A stretch of DNA of 12,217 nucleotides from JBIOUF01 sp044866695 (GCA_044866695.1 JBIOUF010000038.1:1-12217); one strand, 5' to 3'; positions 1 through 8,065 are shown, numbered from the stretch's first letter. Notes: generated from the sequence alone by a model not told the origin. Program-made: numbers and translations.

Positions 1-1
1 C

Positions 2-1339
2 GGCGACGACGTGCTCGCCCGCGACCCCTGGGTAGGCGAGCGCGACTCCCGCTCGGAGGACCGGCAGCTGTTCCTCGACGCGATCCTGGCCGCGCGGGAG
101 CGGCTGGTGCTGCTCTACACCGGCCACGACCAGCGCACCGGCGCGCATCGCCCGCCCGCGGTGCCCCTCGGCGAGCTGGTCGACGTGCTCACCGGCGCGG
201 CACCGGCCGCGGCCCGGCAGCGCCTGCGCGAGCGGGTGGTCACCCACCACCCCCTGCAGTCCTTCGACCCCCGCAACTACGCCGCGGAGGCGCCGTTCAG
301 CTTCGACCGGGCCGGGCTCGGAGGTGGCCGGGCCCAGCTCGGCGAGCGCAGCGCGCAGGCGCCGTTCCTGGCCGCGCCGCTGGCCGGCGCGGGGCCCCTC
401 GGCGAGGTCGGACTGGACGACCTCACCCGGTTCTTCGAGCACCCGGTGCGCGAGTTCCTCCGCCAGCGCCTGGAGCTGCGGCTGCCCTACGAGGACGACG
501 AGGCGCCCGACGCCCTGCCGGTCGCCCTGGACCAGCTCGAGCTGTGGGCGGTCGGAGACCGGCTGCTGCGAGCCCGTCTCGCCGGCGCCGACCGCGACAC
601 CGCGGTCCGGGCCGAGCGGCTGCGCGGCGGCATCCCCCCCGGCGCGCTCGGCGACGCCGTCCTGGGTCCGGTCGCCGACGACGTGGACGCCCTGGTCGCC
701 GCCGCCGCCCCGGTCCGCATCGGCGAGCCCGCCCAGCACGACGTGGTCGTCGACCTCGACGTCGGCGGCACCTGCACGGTCACCGGGACCGTCACCGGCG
801 TCTACGACGACACGGTGCTGCGCGTGGAGTACTCCAGGCTGGGCCCCAAGCATCGCCTCCGCGCCTGGATCGCCTACCTCGCGCTCACCGCCGGCCGCCC
901 CGACCGCACCTGGAGCGCGCTGACCGTCGGCCGGGCCCGCGGTGGCGTGAGCACCTCCCGGTTCCGCGGCCTGTCGCCGGACGCCGCCCGAGCCGAGCTG
1001 CGCTCCCTGGCCGAGCTGTACGCCGCCGGGATGCGCGAGCCGCTGCCGGTCCCGCCCCGGACCGCCGAGGCCTACGCCGCGCGCCGGCGCGGCGGCTCGG
1101 GCAGCCACGCCGCGACGCAGGCGGCCCGGGAGGCCTGGAGGCGCCGGTACGACGGCCGCGAGATCGGCGAGTTCGACGACCCCGCCCACGTCCTGGTCTG
1201 GGGCCGGGCGCACCTCGACGTCCTGCTCACCCCGGCCGGCCCGGACGACCGCGGCGTCGCGCCGCACGAGGAGCACCGGCTCGGGGCGCTGGCCTGGCGG
1301 GTCTGGGGTCCGCTGCTCGACGCGGAGGCTCCCCGGTGA
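2..1339 (+). CDS. recC: RecC subunit of exodeoxyribonuclease V (3' part only)
   Basis: This is the C-terminal ~445 residues of RecC; the reading frame is open to the left window edge, so the true start lies outside (RecC is usually about 1,100 residues). RecC is the non-catalytic subunit of RecBCD that splits the DNA strands and recognises the regulatory (Chi) sequence. What is seen: a stretch beginning DPWVGERDSRSEDRQLFLDA followed by LVLLYTGHDQRTG, which matches the conserved RecC segment that in E. coli reads roughly DPRPGDRSRRDDDRYLFLEA, then FDRAGLGGG and the domain preceding the C terminus. The TGA at 1337-1339 overlaps the recB GTG start (GTGA), implying translational coupling in a recC-recB-recD operon. 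GTG at 11 is an internal codon and should not be taken as the start. Identification is firm from the motif and from its neighbours. Confidence 0.93.
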   Translation, partial: GDDVLARDPWVGERDSRSEDRQLFLDAILAARERLVLLYTGHDQRTGAHRPPAVPLGELVDVLTGAAPAAARQRLRERVVTHHPLQSFDPRNYAAEAPFSFDRAGLGGGRAQLGERSAQAPFLAAPLAGAGPLGEVGLDDLTRFFEHPVREFLRQRLELRLPYEDDEAPDALPVALDQLELWAVGDRLLRARLAGADRDTAVRAERLRGGIPPGALGDAVLGPVADDVDALVAAAAPVRIGEPAQHDVVVDLDVGGTCTVTGTVTGVYDDTVLRVEYSRLGPKHRLRAWIAYLALTAGRPDRTWSALTVGRARGGVSTSRFRGLSPDAARAELRSLAELYAAGMREPLPVPPRTAEAYAARRRGGSGSHAATQAAREAWRRRYDGREIGEFDDPAHVLVWGRAHLDVLLTPAGPDDRGVAPHEEHRLGALAWRVWGPLLDAEAPR

Positions 1340-4300
1340 CCACGCCCGCCCCGCCCCGGAGCGGTGCCGGCTCGCCCGGCCCGGCCCGGCCGGAGACCTT
1401 CGACCTCACCGGCCCGCTGCCGACCGGGACGACGGTGCTCGAGGCCAGTGCCGGCACCGGCAAGACCCACACCATCGCCGCACTCGCGTCCCGGTACGTC
1501 GCCGAGGGGCACTGCCGGCTCGAGGACCTGATGCTGGTGACCTTCGGCCGCGCCGCCACCGCCGAGCTGCGCGAACGGGTGCGCGAGCGGTTCCTCGCCA
1601 CCGCGGCCGCCCTGGCGGACCCCGGGGCGGCCCGCGGCGGAGACGACCCGGTGGTGACCCACCTGGCGAGCGTCCCCGACGACGAGGTGACCCGCCGCCG
1701 GCACCGGCTGGTCACCGCGCTGGCCGGCTTCGACGCCGCGACGATCGCCACCACGCACGGGTTCTGCCACCAGATGCTCGCCGGGCTCGGCATCGCCGCG
1801 GACGTCGACCCCGACGCGACGTTCGCCGAGACCGCGTCGGACCTGCTCGCCGACACCGTCACCGACCTCTACGTCCGCACGTTCGGGCTTCCCGACAGCC
1901 GCCCGGCCGACTTCGACTTCGCCACCGCGAGCCGGGTCGCCGCCGACGCGGTGGAGGACCGGGCCGCGCGGCTCGAGCCCACGGCCGCCCGGCCACCCCA
2001 CGTGGCGGCGGTCCGGCGCGGCCTCGCCGAGGCGGTCCGCGCCGAGGTCGACCGCCGCAAGCGGCTCGGCCGGGTCCTCGACTACGACGACCTGCTGCTG
2101 CGGCTGCGGGACGCGCTGGCCGACCCCGTCACCGGGTCGCACGCCCGCGAGCGGATCCGGAGCCGCTACCAGGTGGTGCTCGTCGACGAGTTCCAAGACA
2201 CCGACCCGGTCCAGTGGGACATCGTGCGGCTGGTGTTCCACGAGCACCGGACGCTGGTGCTGATCGGCGACCCCAAGCAGGCGATCTACGCCTTCCGCGG
2301 TGCGGACGTGGTGACCTACCTGCGCGCGCGGCAGGCCGCGGCCACCGCGGCGACGCTCGGGACCAGCTGGCGCAGCGACCAGCCGCTGGTCGAGGCCCTC
2401 CACCTGCTGATGGGCGGCGTCGCCCTGGGCGACACCGGCATCGTGGTCCACGACGTCGCCGCCCGCCATCGCCGCGCTCGGCTGCACGGGGCGCCGGACG
2501 ACGCGCCGCTGCGCCTGCGGGTCGTCACCAGGCGCGACGTCGACACCGACCGGAACGGCCGGATCCCGGTCCGCCTGAGCCGGCCGCTCATCGCCCGCGA
2601 CCTCGCCGACGACGTCGTCGCCCTGCTCGCCTCGGGGGCCACGCTGGAGACCGACGGAGCCGGCGCCGCACCACGGCCGGTGCAGCCCGGCGACGCACGA
2701 CGGCCGGTACAGCCCGGCGACGCACCACGGCCGGTGCAGCCCGGCGACGTCGCTGTCCTGGTCCAGCGCAACGAGGACGCGCGCACCGTCCGCGACGCGC
2801 TGCGGGCGGTCGGCGTCCCGGCCGTCGTGACCGGCACGTCGAGCGTGTTCGGCACCGCTGCCGCGCGCGAGTGGCTGACCCTGCTCACCGCTCTCGAGCA
2901 GCCGCACCGCGCCGGCCTGGTCCGGTCCGCGGCGCTGACCAGCTTCGTCGGCTGGTCGGCGGCCGACCTGGTCGCCGGCGACCAGGACTTCGAGGACCTC
3001 TCCACCCGGGTCCGCGGCTGGGCCCGGCTGCTGGCCACGCGCGGGGTGGCGGCGCTCTACGAGGCAGTGGTGTCCGGCACCGGCCTGCCGGCCCGGGTGC
3101 TGGCCGGCCACACCGGCGAGCGGCACCTGACCGACCTGGGACACCTCGCCCAGGCGCTGCACACCGCCGCCGTGGAGGGCCGGCTCGGCGTGGCCTCGCT
3201 GGTGTCCTGGCTGCGCCGGCGCATGGACGAGGCCCTCGGCGACGTGGACGAGGAGCGCAGCCGGCGGCTCGAGTCCGACGCGGCCGCGGTGCAGGTGGTG
3301 ACGGTGCACCGCAGCAAGGGCCTGGAGTTCCCGGTGGTCTACGCGCCGTACCTCGCCGACCGGTACGTCCCCGCCAAGCCCGACCCGCTGCGGCTCCACG
3401 ACCCCTCGGGCGAGCGCGTGCTGGACGTCGGCGGCCCGACCGGCGAGGGGTACCCGGACCGCCGGCGGGTCGCGCTCGCCGAGGAGGCCGGCGAGTCGCT
3501 CCGGCTCGCCTACGTCGCGCTCACCCGGGCCCGGTCGCAGGTGGTGACCTGGTGGGCGCCGACCGCCAACACGGACTGCTCCGCGCTGCACCGGCTGTTG
3601 TTCGCAGGACCGGCGAGCCGAGGACCCTCCGGCGGCACGTCCGCCGCGGCGGCCCTCCCCGACCGGGTCGCCGTGCCCTCCGACGCCCAGGTGCACGCCA
3701 GGCTCACCGCGCTGGCCGGGTCGTCGGGCGGGCGCATCTCCGTCGCGCCGGCCGCGCCCGCGGGCGGTGGGCGGTGGGCGCCCGAGCCGGCGAGCCCCGA
3801 GGGCCTGCGGGCGCGCGGCTTCACCCGCGTCCTGGACGACACCTGGACCCGCACGTCGTACTCCGGCCTCACCGCGGGCCTGCACGACCAGCCGGCGACC
3901 GTCGGGCTCAGCGAGGCGGAGTCCCCGGGCACCCTCGACGAGCCGGAGGCCGGCCTTCCGGTCCTGGCCGGCCCGCCGCCGGACGCGCTGCCGTCCCCGA
4001 TGGCCCAGCTGCCGGTGGGCGCCGCGTTCGGCACGCTCGTCCACGGCGTGCTGGAGGGTCTCGAGCTCACCGCCGCAGACCTCCCCGCCGCCCTGCTGGA
4101 CCGGTGCCGGGCCGCGGAGCCGCTGCCGTACGCCGGGGTGCCGGCCGAGACGCTGGCGGACGCGCTGCTCCCCGCCCTGCGCACCCCTCTCGGGCCGCTG
4201 GCGGGCGGCCGGAGCCTGTCCCAGGTGCCGCCGGCCGACGTGCTCGCCGAGTCAGCCTTCGAGTTCCCCCTCGGCGGCGGGGAGTCGCCGGGGTCGCGGG

Positions 4301-4839
4301 ACCCGGCGACCCTGGCCCGCGTCGCCGGCCTGCTCGAGCGGCACCTCGACGCCGGCGACCCGCTGCGCGGCTATGCCGCCGACCTCGCCTCCCCCGCCGT
4401 GGAGCGCCGGCCGCTGCGCGGGTTCCTCGGCGGCTTCGTCGACGCGGTGCTCCGCGTCCGCGACCCCGGCGGCCGGCCGGCGTACCTGGTCGTGGACTAC
4501 AAGACCAACCGGCTGGCGGCGCCCGGCGAGCCGCTCACCTCCTGGCACTACCAGCCGGCGGCGCTGGTCCGGGCGATGCGCGCGTCGCACTACCCGCTGC
4601 AGGCCCTGCTCTACACCGTCGCGCTGCACCGCTACCTGCGCTGGCGCCAGCCCGGCTACGACCCCGACGTCCACCTCGGCGGCACGCTGTACCTGTTCCT
4701 GCGCGGCATGTGCGGGCCGGACACGCCGGTGGTCGACGGCGTCCCGGCCGGGGTGTTCTCGTGGCGGGCCCCCACGGCACTGGTCACCGACCTGTCCGCG
4801 CTGCTCGACGGGACGCTGCCCGACGGAGCCGACGCGTGA
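1336..4839 (+). CDS. recB: RecB helicase-nuclease subunit of exodeoxyribonuclease V
   Basis: RecB is the 3'-5' SF1 helicase and the nuclease of RecBCD, which resects double-strand breaks and loads RecA. With the GTG start at 1336, inside the recC stop overlap, the protein has 1,167 residues, normal for the family. Motifs seen in order: Walker A ASAGTGKT (37-44); Walker B LVDEFQDTD (~281-289); motif III IGDPKQAIYAFRGAD (~308-322); helicase motif TVHRSKGLEFPVVY (~655-669); motif VI AYVALTRARSQ (~725-735). The C-terminal RecB nuclease domain has His in TLVHGVLE (H903), Asp in GGFVDAVL (D1036) and the VVDYKTN motif (D1054, K1056), so the nuclease looks active. Residues 445-471 are a 3-copy nonapeptide repeat not expected in the family (separate entry). 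The far longer in-frame opening that reaches back to 544 overlaps recC and is not coding. The stop overlaps recD by GTGA. Confidence 0.96.
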   Translation: MTTPAPPRSGAGSPGPARPETFDLTGPLPTGTTVLEASAGTGKTHTIAALASRYVAEGHCRLEDLMLVTFGRAATAELRERVRERFLATAAALADPGAARGGDDPVVTHLASVPDDEVTRRRHRLVTALAGFDAATIATTHGFCHQMLAGLGIAADVDPDATFAETASDLLADTVTDLYVRTFGLPDSRPADFDFATASRVAADAVEDRAARLEPTAARPPHVAAVRRGLAEAVRAEVDRRKRLGRVLDYDDLLLRLRDALADPVTGSHARERIRSRYQVVLVDEFQDTDPVQWDIVRLVFHEHRTLVLIGDPKQAIYAFRGADVVTYLRARQAAATAATLGTSWRSDQPLVEALHLLMGGVALGDTGIVVHDVAARHRRARLHGAPDDAPLRLRVVTRRDVDTDRNGRIPVRLSRPLIARDLADDVVALLASGATLETDGAGAAPRPVQPGDARRPVQPGDAPRPVQPGDVAVLVQRNEDARTVRDALRAVGVPAVVTGTSSVFGTAAAREWLTLLTALEQPHRAGLVRSAALTSFVGWSAADLVAGDQDFEDLSTRVRGWARLLATRGVAALYEAVVSGTGLPARVLAGHTGERHLTDLGHLAQALHTAAVEGRLGVASLVSWLRRRMDEALGDVDEERSRRLESDAAAVQVVTVHRSKGLEFPVVYAPYLADRYVPAKPDPLRLHDPSGERVLDVGGPTGEGYPDRRRVALAEEAGESLRLAYVALTRARSQVVTWWAPTANTDCSALHRLLFAGPASRGPSGGTSAAAALPDRVAVPSDAQVHARLTALAGSSGGRISVAPAAPAGGGRWAPEPASPEGLRARGFTRVLDDTWTRTSYSGLTAGLHDQPATVGLSEAESPGTLDEPEAGLPVLAGPPPDALPSPMAQLPVGAAFGTLVHGVLEGLELTAADLPAALLDRCRAAEPLPYAGVPAETLADALLPALRTPLGPLAGGRSLSQVPPADVLAESAFEFPLGGGESPGSRDPATLARVAGLLERHLDAGDPLRGYAADLASPAVERRPLRGFLGGFVDAVLRVRDPGGRPAYLVVDYKTNRLAAPGEPLTSWHYQPAALVRAMRASHYPLQALLYTVALHRYLRWRQPGYDPDVHLGGTLYLFLRGMCGPDTPVVDGVPAGVFSWRAPTALVTDLSALLDGTLPDGADA
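2668..2748 (+). repeat. In-frame 27-bp tandem repeat (3 copies) inside recB
   Basis: Three head-to-tail 27-bp units lie at 2668-2694, 2695-2721 and 2722-2748. Units 1 and 3 are identical; unit 2 differs at two bases. Translated, they give three copies of A-(P/R)-R-P-V-Q-P-G-D (RecB residues 445-471), followed directly by the conserved VAVLVQRN segment. Only the last PGD followed by VAVLV corresponds to the usual RecB sequence, so the first two units look like a recent in-frame duplication that leaves the frame intact. Confidence 0.95.
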
Positions 4840-6710
4840 CCGCGCTCCAGTCCCCCCTCCGGGTCCGGTCCGCCACCGGGCTGCTGCGGGACTTCGAGCA
4901 GGCCGGGCTTCTGGCCGCCGCCGACGTGCACGTCGCTCTCCGGCTGTCCCGCCTCGGCGGCGAGGACGACCAGCGGGTGCTCGTGGCGGTCGCCCTCGCG
5001 GTCCGCGCCGTACGGCTGGGCTCGGTCTGCCTGGACCTGGCCGGGGCGCACGAGGCCACCGGTGTCGAGGACCCGACCGAGGAGACCCGGGCCGCGCTGG
5101 CCCGGCTCGCCTGGCCGGACCTCCCGTCCTGGCTGTCCGCGCTCGCGGCCAGCCCGCTGGTCGGACCGGCGGACGGGCCCGCGGACCGCCCGCTGCGCCT
5201 GGTCGACGGGCTGGTCTACCTCGACCGCTACTGGCGGCAGGAACAGGTCGTCGCCGCGGCGGTCGACGACCGGGCCAGGCACCCGGTGGACGGGGTCGAC
5301 GACGCCCGGCTGGCGGCCGCCCTGACCCGGCTGTTCGGCGACGCGACGACCGACGAGCAACGGCGCGCCGCCGCCGTCGCCGCCCATCGCCGGCTGACCG
5401 TCCTCGCCGGCGGCCCCGGCACGGGCAAGACCACCACCGTGGCGAGGTTGCTCGCGGTCCTCCACGACCAGCCCGGGCCGCCGCCGAGGACGGCGCTGGC
5501 GGCACCGACCGGGAAGGCCGCCGCCCGGCTGGAGGAGGCGGTCCGGTCGGCCGCGCTGCCCGCCGCCGACCGCGAGCGGCTGGGCCGGCCGACGGCCGCC
5601 ACGATCCACCGGCTGCTCGGCTTCCGTCCCGGCGCGGGCAGCCGGTTCCGGCACGACCGGGCCAACCGGCTGCCCTACGACCTCGTGGTCGTCGACGAGG
5701 CCTCGATGGTGTCGCTGACCTTGATGTCCCGGCTGGTCGAGGCGGTCCGGCCCGAGGCCCGGCTGGTGCTGGTCGGCGACCCCGACCAGCTGGCCTCGGT
5801 CGAGGCCGGAGCGGTCCTGGGCGACCTGGTCCGCCGCCCGCCACCGGCGGACGCGGTCGCCTCTCCCGGGCTGAGCCAGGTCGCCGCGCGCGACCTCGCC
5901 CCGCTGACCGAGCAGGAGCGGGCCCGCGCGGTGACCTGCGGGGTCGTCGCGCTGCGCACGGTGCACCGCCACGAGGGCGCCGTGCGCGACCTCGCCGAGG
6001 CGGTCCGAGCCGGCGACCCCGACCGGGTCCTCGACGTCCTGGCCGGGGGTGGGGACGCCGCGCTCGTGGACCCGGGGCCGCCGGAGGGCGCCGCCGGGTC
6101 CACCGCGGGTCTGGACGGCCTGCGCTCCGACGTCGTGTCCGCGGGCGCCGCGCTCGCCGAGGCGGCCGGCGCCGGGCTCGGCGAGGACGCCCTGACCGCG
6201 CTGGACCGGCACCGGGTGCTGTGCGCACACCGCCACGGTCCCTATGGCGTGACCCGGTGGAGCCGCCAGGTCGAGGAGTGGCTGACCCAGGCGATGCCCG
6301 GGTACGCCGCCGACGGGCCCTGGTACGTCGGCCGCCCGCTCATCCTGACCGCCAACGACCACGACCTGCGGCTCTACAACGGCGACACCGGGGTGGTGGT
6401 CGACCTGCACGGCCGTCGCCGGGCGGTGTTCCGGCGCGGCGCGGAGGTGGTCACGCTCGCACCCAGCCGGCTGTCCGAGGTGGAGACCGTGCACGCCCTG
6501 TCGGTGCACCGCAGCCAGGGCAGCGAGTTCGACCGGGTGACGGTCGTCCTCCCGCCCCCGGAGTCCCCGCTGCTGACCCGCGAGCTCTTCTACACCGCGG
6601 TCACCCGCGCCCGCAGCCAGGTGCGCGTCCTCGGCACGGCCGAACAGGTGCGCGCCGCGGTCTCCCGTCGGGTCGCCCGGGCCAGCGGGCTCGCCCGCCG
6701 GTCCCCCTGA
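4836..6710 (+). CDS. recD: RecD helicase subunit of exodeoxyribonuclease V
   Basis: RecD is the 5'-3' SF1B helicase of RecBCD; in the E. coli enzyme it is the fast motor and also controls the nuclease. The GTG start at 4836 overlaps the recB stop and gives 624 residues, a normal length. Seen: an N-terminal domain (1-~165) with VHVALRLSRLGGEDDQRVLVA and LVYLDRYWRQEQ, typical of the RecD region that contacts RecBC; Walker A AGGPGTGKT (191-199); a motif Ia-like APTGKAAARLEEAV; Walker B VVVDEASMV (~285-293); motif III LVGDPDQLASVEAGAVLGDL (~313-332); and C-terminal ALSVHRSQGSEFDRV (~554-568) with LFYTAVTRARSQVRV (~586-600). All helicase motifs are intact. It is the last gene of the overlapping recC-recB-recD unit and is followed by a 108-bp gap holding a hairpin and a new promoter region. 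Confidence 0.96.
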   Translation: MTALQSPLRVRSATGLLRDFEQAGLLAAADVHVALRLSRLGGEDDQRVLVAVALAVRAVRLGSVCLDLAGAHEATGVEDPTEETRAALARLAWPDLPSWLSALAASPLVGPADGPADRPLRLVDGLVYLDRYWRQEQVVAAAVDDRARHPVDGVDDARLAAALTRLFGDATTDEQRRAAAVAAHRRLTVLAGGPGTGKTTTVARLLAVLHDQPGPPPRTALAAPTGKAAARLEEAVRSAALPAADRERLGRPTAATIHRLLGFRPGAGSRFRHDRANRLPYDLVVVDEASMVSLTLMSRLVEAVRPEARLVLVGDPDQLASVEAGAVLGDLVRRPPPADAVASPGLSQVAARDLAPLTEQERARAVTCGVVALRTVHRHEGAVRDLAEAVRAGDPDRVLDVLAGGGDAALVDPGPPEGAAGSTAGLDGLRSDVVSAGAALAEAAGAGLGEDALTALDRHRVLCAHRHGPYGVTRWSRQVEEWLTQAMPGYAADGPWYVGRPLILTANDHDLRLYNGDTGVVVDLHGRRRAVFRRGAEVVTLAPSRLSEVETVHALSVHRSQGSEFDRVTVVLPPPESPLLTRELFYTAVTRARSQVRVLGTAEQVRAAVSRRVARASGLARRSP

Positions 6711-6747
6711 CCCCGGACCCACGCCAGCACGGCAGGCACCTCGCTCT

Positions 6748-6762
6748 GGCCCGCGCCGGGCC
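6748..6762 (+). terminator. GC hairpin downstream of recD (weak terminator candidate)
   Basis: A perfect 6-bp inverted repeat (GGCCCG - CGC - CGGGCC) begins 38 bases after the recD stop. It could form an RNA hairpin that ends the recCBD transcript, but no T-run follows, so it would be an atypical terminator. It could equally be an operator half of the stress-gene control region that starts 8 bases further on. In DNA this GC-rich such short repeats also occur by chance. Confidence 0.25.
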
Positions 6763-6769
6763 GCCAGGA

Positions 6770-6785
6770 CGGACCCTCGGCCCTA
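6770..6785 (+). promoter_or_regulatory. DosR/DevR-like palindrome upstream of universal stress protein gene
   Basis: The site reads CGGACC-CTC-GGCCCTA. Against the published mycobacterial DosR core GGGACTWWAGTCCC it matches 9 of 14 positions and keeps the strongest ones (GGAC, the central G and CCC). Its centre (about 6777) lies ~42 bp before the ATG at 6819, the spacing at which DosR-type activators touch the -35 region if transcription starts at the ATG. Universal stress proteins are classic DosR regulon members. The site is seen; its use by a DosR-type regulator is inference. Confidence 0.45.
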
Positions 6786-6806
6786 CTCAGCGCGGCCGGA
6801 GTGCGT

Positions 6807-6812
6807 CACAGT
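6807..6812 (+). promoter_or_regulatory. Candidate -10 element for leaderless stress-gene mRNA
   Basis: CACAGT occupies -12 to -7 if transcription starts at the A of the ATG at 6819. It fits TAnnnT except for the first base. There is no ribosome binding site within 12 bases of the ATG: the nearest purine run, GGAG at 6798-6801, is too far away. A leaderless transcript, frequent in actinobacteria, would explain this. Confidence 0.35.
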
Positions 6813-6818
6813 GGCCCC

Positions 6819-7679
6819 ATGAGCGAGAGCCTGCAGCAGACCCAGCCGGTCGTGGTCGGGTACGACGGCAGCCCGGACGGCGACGTCGCCCTGGCCTGGG
6901 CCACCGGCCACGTCCGCGCGACGACGCGCCGGCTGCGCGTGCTGGTCGCCACGGTGGAGGCGGCCGACGTGGTGGAGCTGACCACGACGACCCCCGACGA
7001 ACGGCGCAAGCGCGTCCTGGACCGGGCCGCCGAGCTGACCGCGAGCCTCGAGGAGGGCCAGGCGCGCGTCGACACCGTCGACCAGGCCCCCGCCCCCGCG
7101 CTCATCGCCGCCTCGGCCGACGCGCAGCTGCTGGTGCTCGGCGCACGCGGACACGGAGCGGTCTACGGGCTCCTGATGGGCTCGGTCAGCCAGCACGTCG
7201 CGCGCCACGCCAGCTGCCCCGTCGTGGTGGTCCGGCGGCCGCACTCCCCCGAGTCCGACCGGGTCGTGGTCGGCGTCGACGGGTCCGAGCACGGCCGGGC
7301 GGCGCTGCGGTTCGCCTTCGAGCACGTGGACCAGTACGGCGGCACGCTGACGGTGCTCGCGGTGTCGTCGTACGCCGCGATGATCGAGGGCTCGGCTCTG
7401 TTCGGCTACGGCCGGGCGTACCCGGCCGACTACCGCTCGGAGATCCGGTCCTGGCTGCACGAGGAGCTCCGCGAGCTCCGGGCCGAGTACCCCTCGGTGG
7501 AGGCGACCACGGAGGTGGCGGTGGGCTCGCCGGCCCGGTTGCTCGCCGACGCGTCCCGGGCGGCGTCCCTGGTCGTCGTCGGCTCCCGCGGCCGCGGCGA
7601 GTTCGCCGGGCTGCTGCTCGGGTCGACCAGCACCTCGGTCCTGCACCACGCCGAGTGCCCGGTAGCCGTGGTCCGCTGA
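6819..7679 (+). CDS. Tandem-domain universal stress protein (UspA family)
   Basis: The protein has 286 residues with two UspA domains, the typical actinobacterial form (compare the ~290-residue mycobacterial stress proteins such as Rv2623). Domain 1 begins VVVGYDGSPDG (~11) and ends with the ATP-binding signature GARGHG...GLLMGS (108-122) and CPVVVVR. Domain 2 begins VVVGVDGSEHG (~149) and repeats the signature GSRGRG...GLLLGS (255-269), ending CPVAVVR at the C terminus. Both nucleotide-binding loops (G-x2-G-x9-G-S) are intact, so ATP binding is expected. Family members act in the cytosol in hypoxia, dormancy and general stress survival. The ATG at 6819 was chosen over the in-frame GTG at 6801 because the conserved fold begins soon after it and because the upstream elements position a leaderless start there. 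A DosR-like site lies 33 bases upstream. The stop is 13 bases from the stop of the convergent gene. Confidence 0.93.
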   Translation: MSESLQQTQPVVVGYDGSPDGDVALAWATGHVRATTRRLRVLVATVEAADVVELTTTTPDERRKRVLDRAAELTASLEEGQARVDTVDQAPAPALIAASADAQLLVLGARGHGAVYGLLMGSVSQHVARHASCPVVVVRRPHSPESDRVVVGVDGSEHGRAALRFAFEHVDQYGGTLTVLAVSSYAAMIEGSALFGYGRAYPADYRSEIRSWLHEELRELRAEYPSVEATTEVAVGSPARLLADASRAASLVVVGSRGRGEFAGLLLGSTSTSVLHHAECPVAVVR

Positions 7680-7692
7680 GCCTGCCCCCCGG

Positions 7693-7896
7693 CTACTCCG
7701 ACGGCTGGGGCACGTTGCAGTCGACCTTCGGGTTGACGCCCACGTAGTTCAGCGGTCCCGCGAGGATGGTCAGCGAGGTGTCGCCGAGCGTCTTGCAGCT
7801 CACGTCGCGGTCGTCTCCGAAGTAGCCGCGCTGGTAGGCCGCGAAGGCCCCGATGGCCAGCCAGGCCAGCACGAGCAGGGTCACGATCGTCTTCAC
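7693..7896 (-). CDS. Small conserved membrane protein of unknown function
   Basis: This is a 67-residue protein starting at GTG 7896, with a good ribosome site on the minus strand (GGAG, 5-base spacing). The N terminus (KTIVTLLVLAWLAIGAFAA, residues 2-20) is a strongly hydrophobic membrane segment with a single positive residue ahead of it. It is followed by a basic/aromatic turn YQRGYF, a polar stretch with Cys34 (DVSCKTLG), a second moderately hydrophobic segment (SLTILAGPLNYVGV, 41-54) and a tail with Cys60 (PKVDCNVPQPSE). I recall short actinobacterial hypothetical proteins with the same GPLNY-GVNPKV ending, so I believe it is conserved, but no function is known to me. The two cysteines probably lie on the same side outside the membrane and could form a disulphide. 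An in-frame ATG at 8055 would add 53 low-complexity residues including the 9-bp repeat; the strong ribosome site argues against it. It converges on the stress gene. Confidence 0.75.
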   Translation of the reverse strand: MKTIVTLLVLAWLAIGAFAAYQRGYFGDDRDVSCKTLGDTSLTILAGPLNYVGVNPKVDCNVPQPSE

Positions 7897-7920
7897 CGAA
7901 GCTCCGTTCCGGGTGTTCTC

Positions 7921-7950
7921 GTCCCAGGTGTCCCAGGTGTCCCAGGTGTC
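7921..7950 (-). repeat. Perfect 9-bp tandem repeat (3.3 copies) upstream of small gene
   Basis: Three identical 9-bp units (GTCCCAGGT on the plus strand) lie at 7921-7929, 7930-7938 and 7939-7947, with a partial fourth ending at 7950. The array is about 25 bases upstream of the GTG start of the small membrane protein gene, in its leader or promoter region. Read on the minus strand it is ACCTGGGAC repeated. It could be a slippage-prone microsatellite affecting expression or a repeated binding site; nothing in the sequence decides which. Confidence 0.9.
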
Positions 7951-8065
7951 GTGGCGTCCTCCTACCCCGTCTCGCTGGCGGCGACTCCCCACGACGTTCT
8001 GGCGCTGCCCACGGTGCCCGGCTCGTGGGACGGCGGCAGCCCTGGTGCATTCCATGGGGAGCCGC

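Noticed and set aside
1072..4044. A 990-codon open frame on the minus strand opposite recB
   Set aside because: The plus strand encodes intact RecB with all motifs here. The minus frame is rich in Gly/Arg/Val/Gln with no recognisable domain, as expected from GC-rich codon shadows.
1..6710. RecBCD as a functional part of the protease system
   Set aside because: RecBCD is a core repair operon found widely without CHAT or S8 neighbours, and a separate stress gene and an opposite-strand gene lie between them, so proximity alone does not support a link.
4656..6722. A 688-codon open frame on the minus strand opposite recD
   Set aside because: It lies wholly opposite well-supported RecD and the recB end, and its composition is that of a shadow frame.
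6801..6818. An in-frame GTG start for the stress protein 6 codons upstream
   Set aside because: It has no ribosome site, and the regulatory elements place the transcript start at the ATG of 6819.
8008..8029. Inverted repeat CCCACG / CGTGGG with a 10-base loop after the CHAT gene, a possible terminator
   Set aside because: The stem is only 6 bp, the loop is large and there is no T-run on the minus strand; too weak to call.
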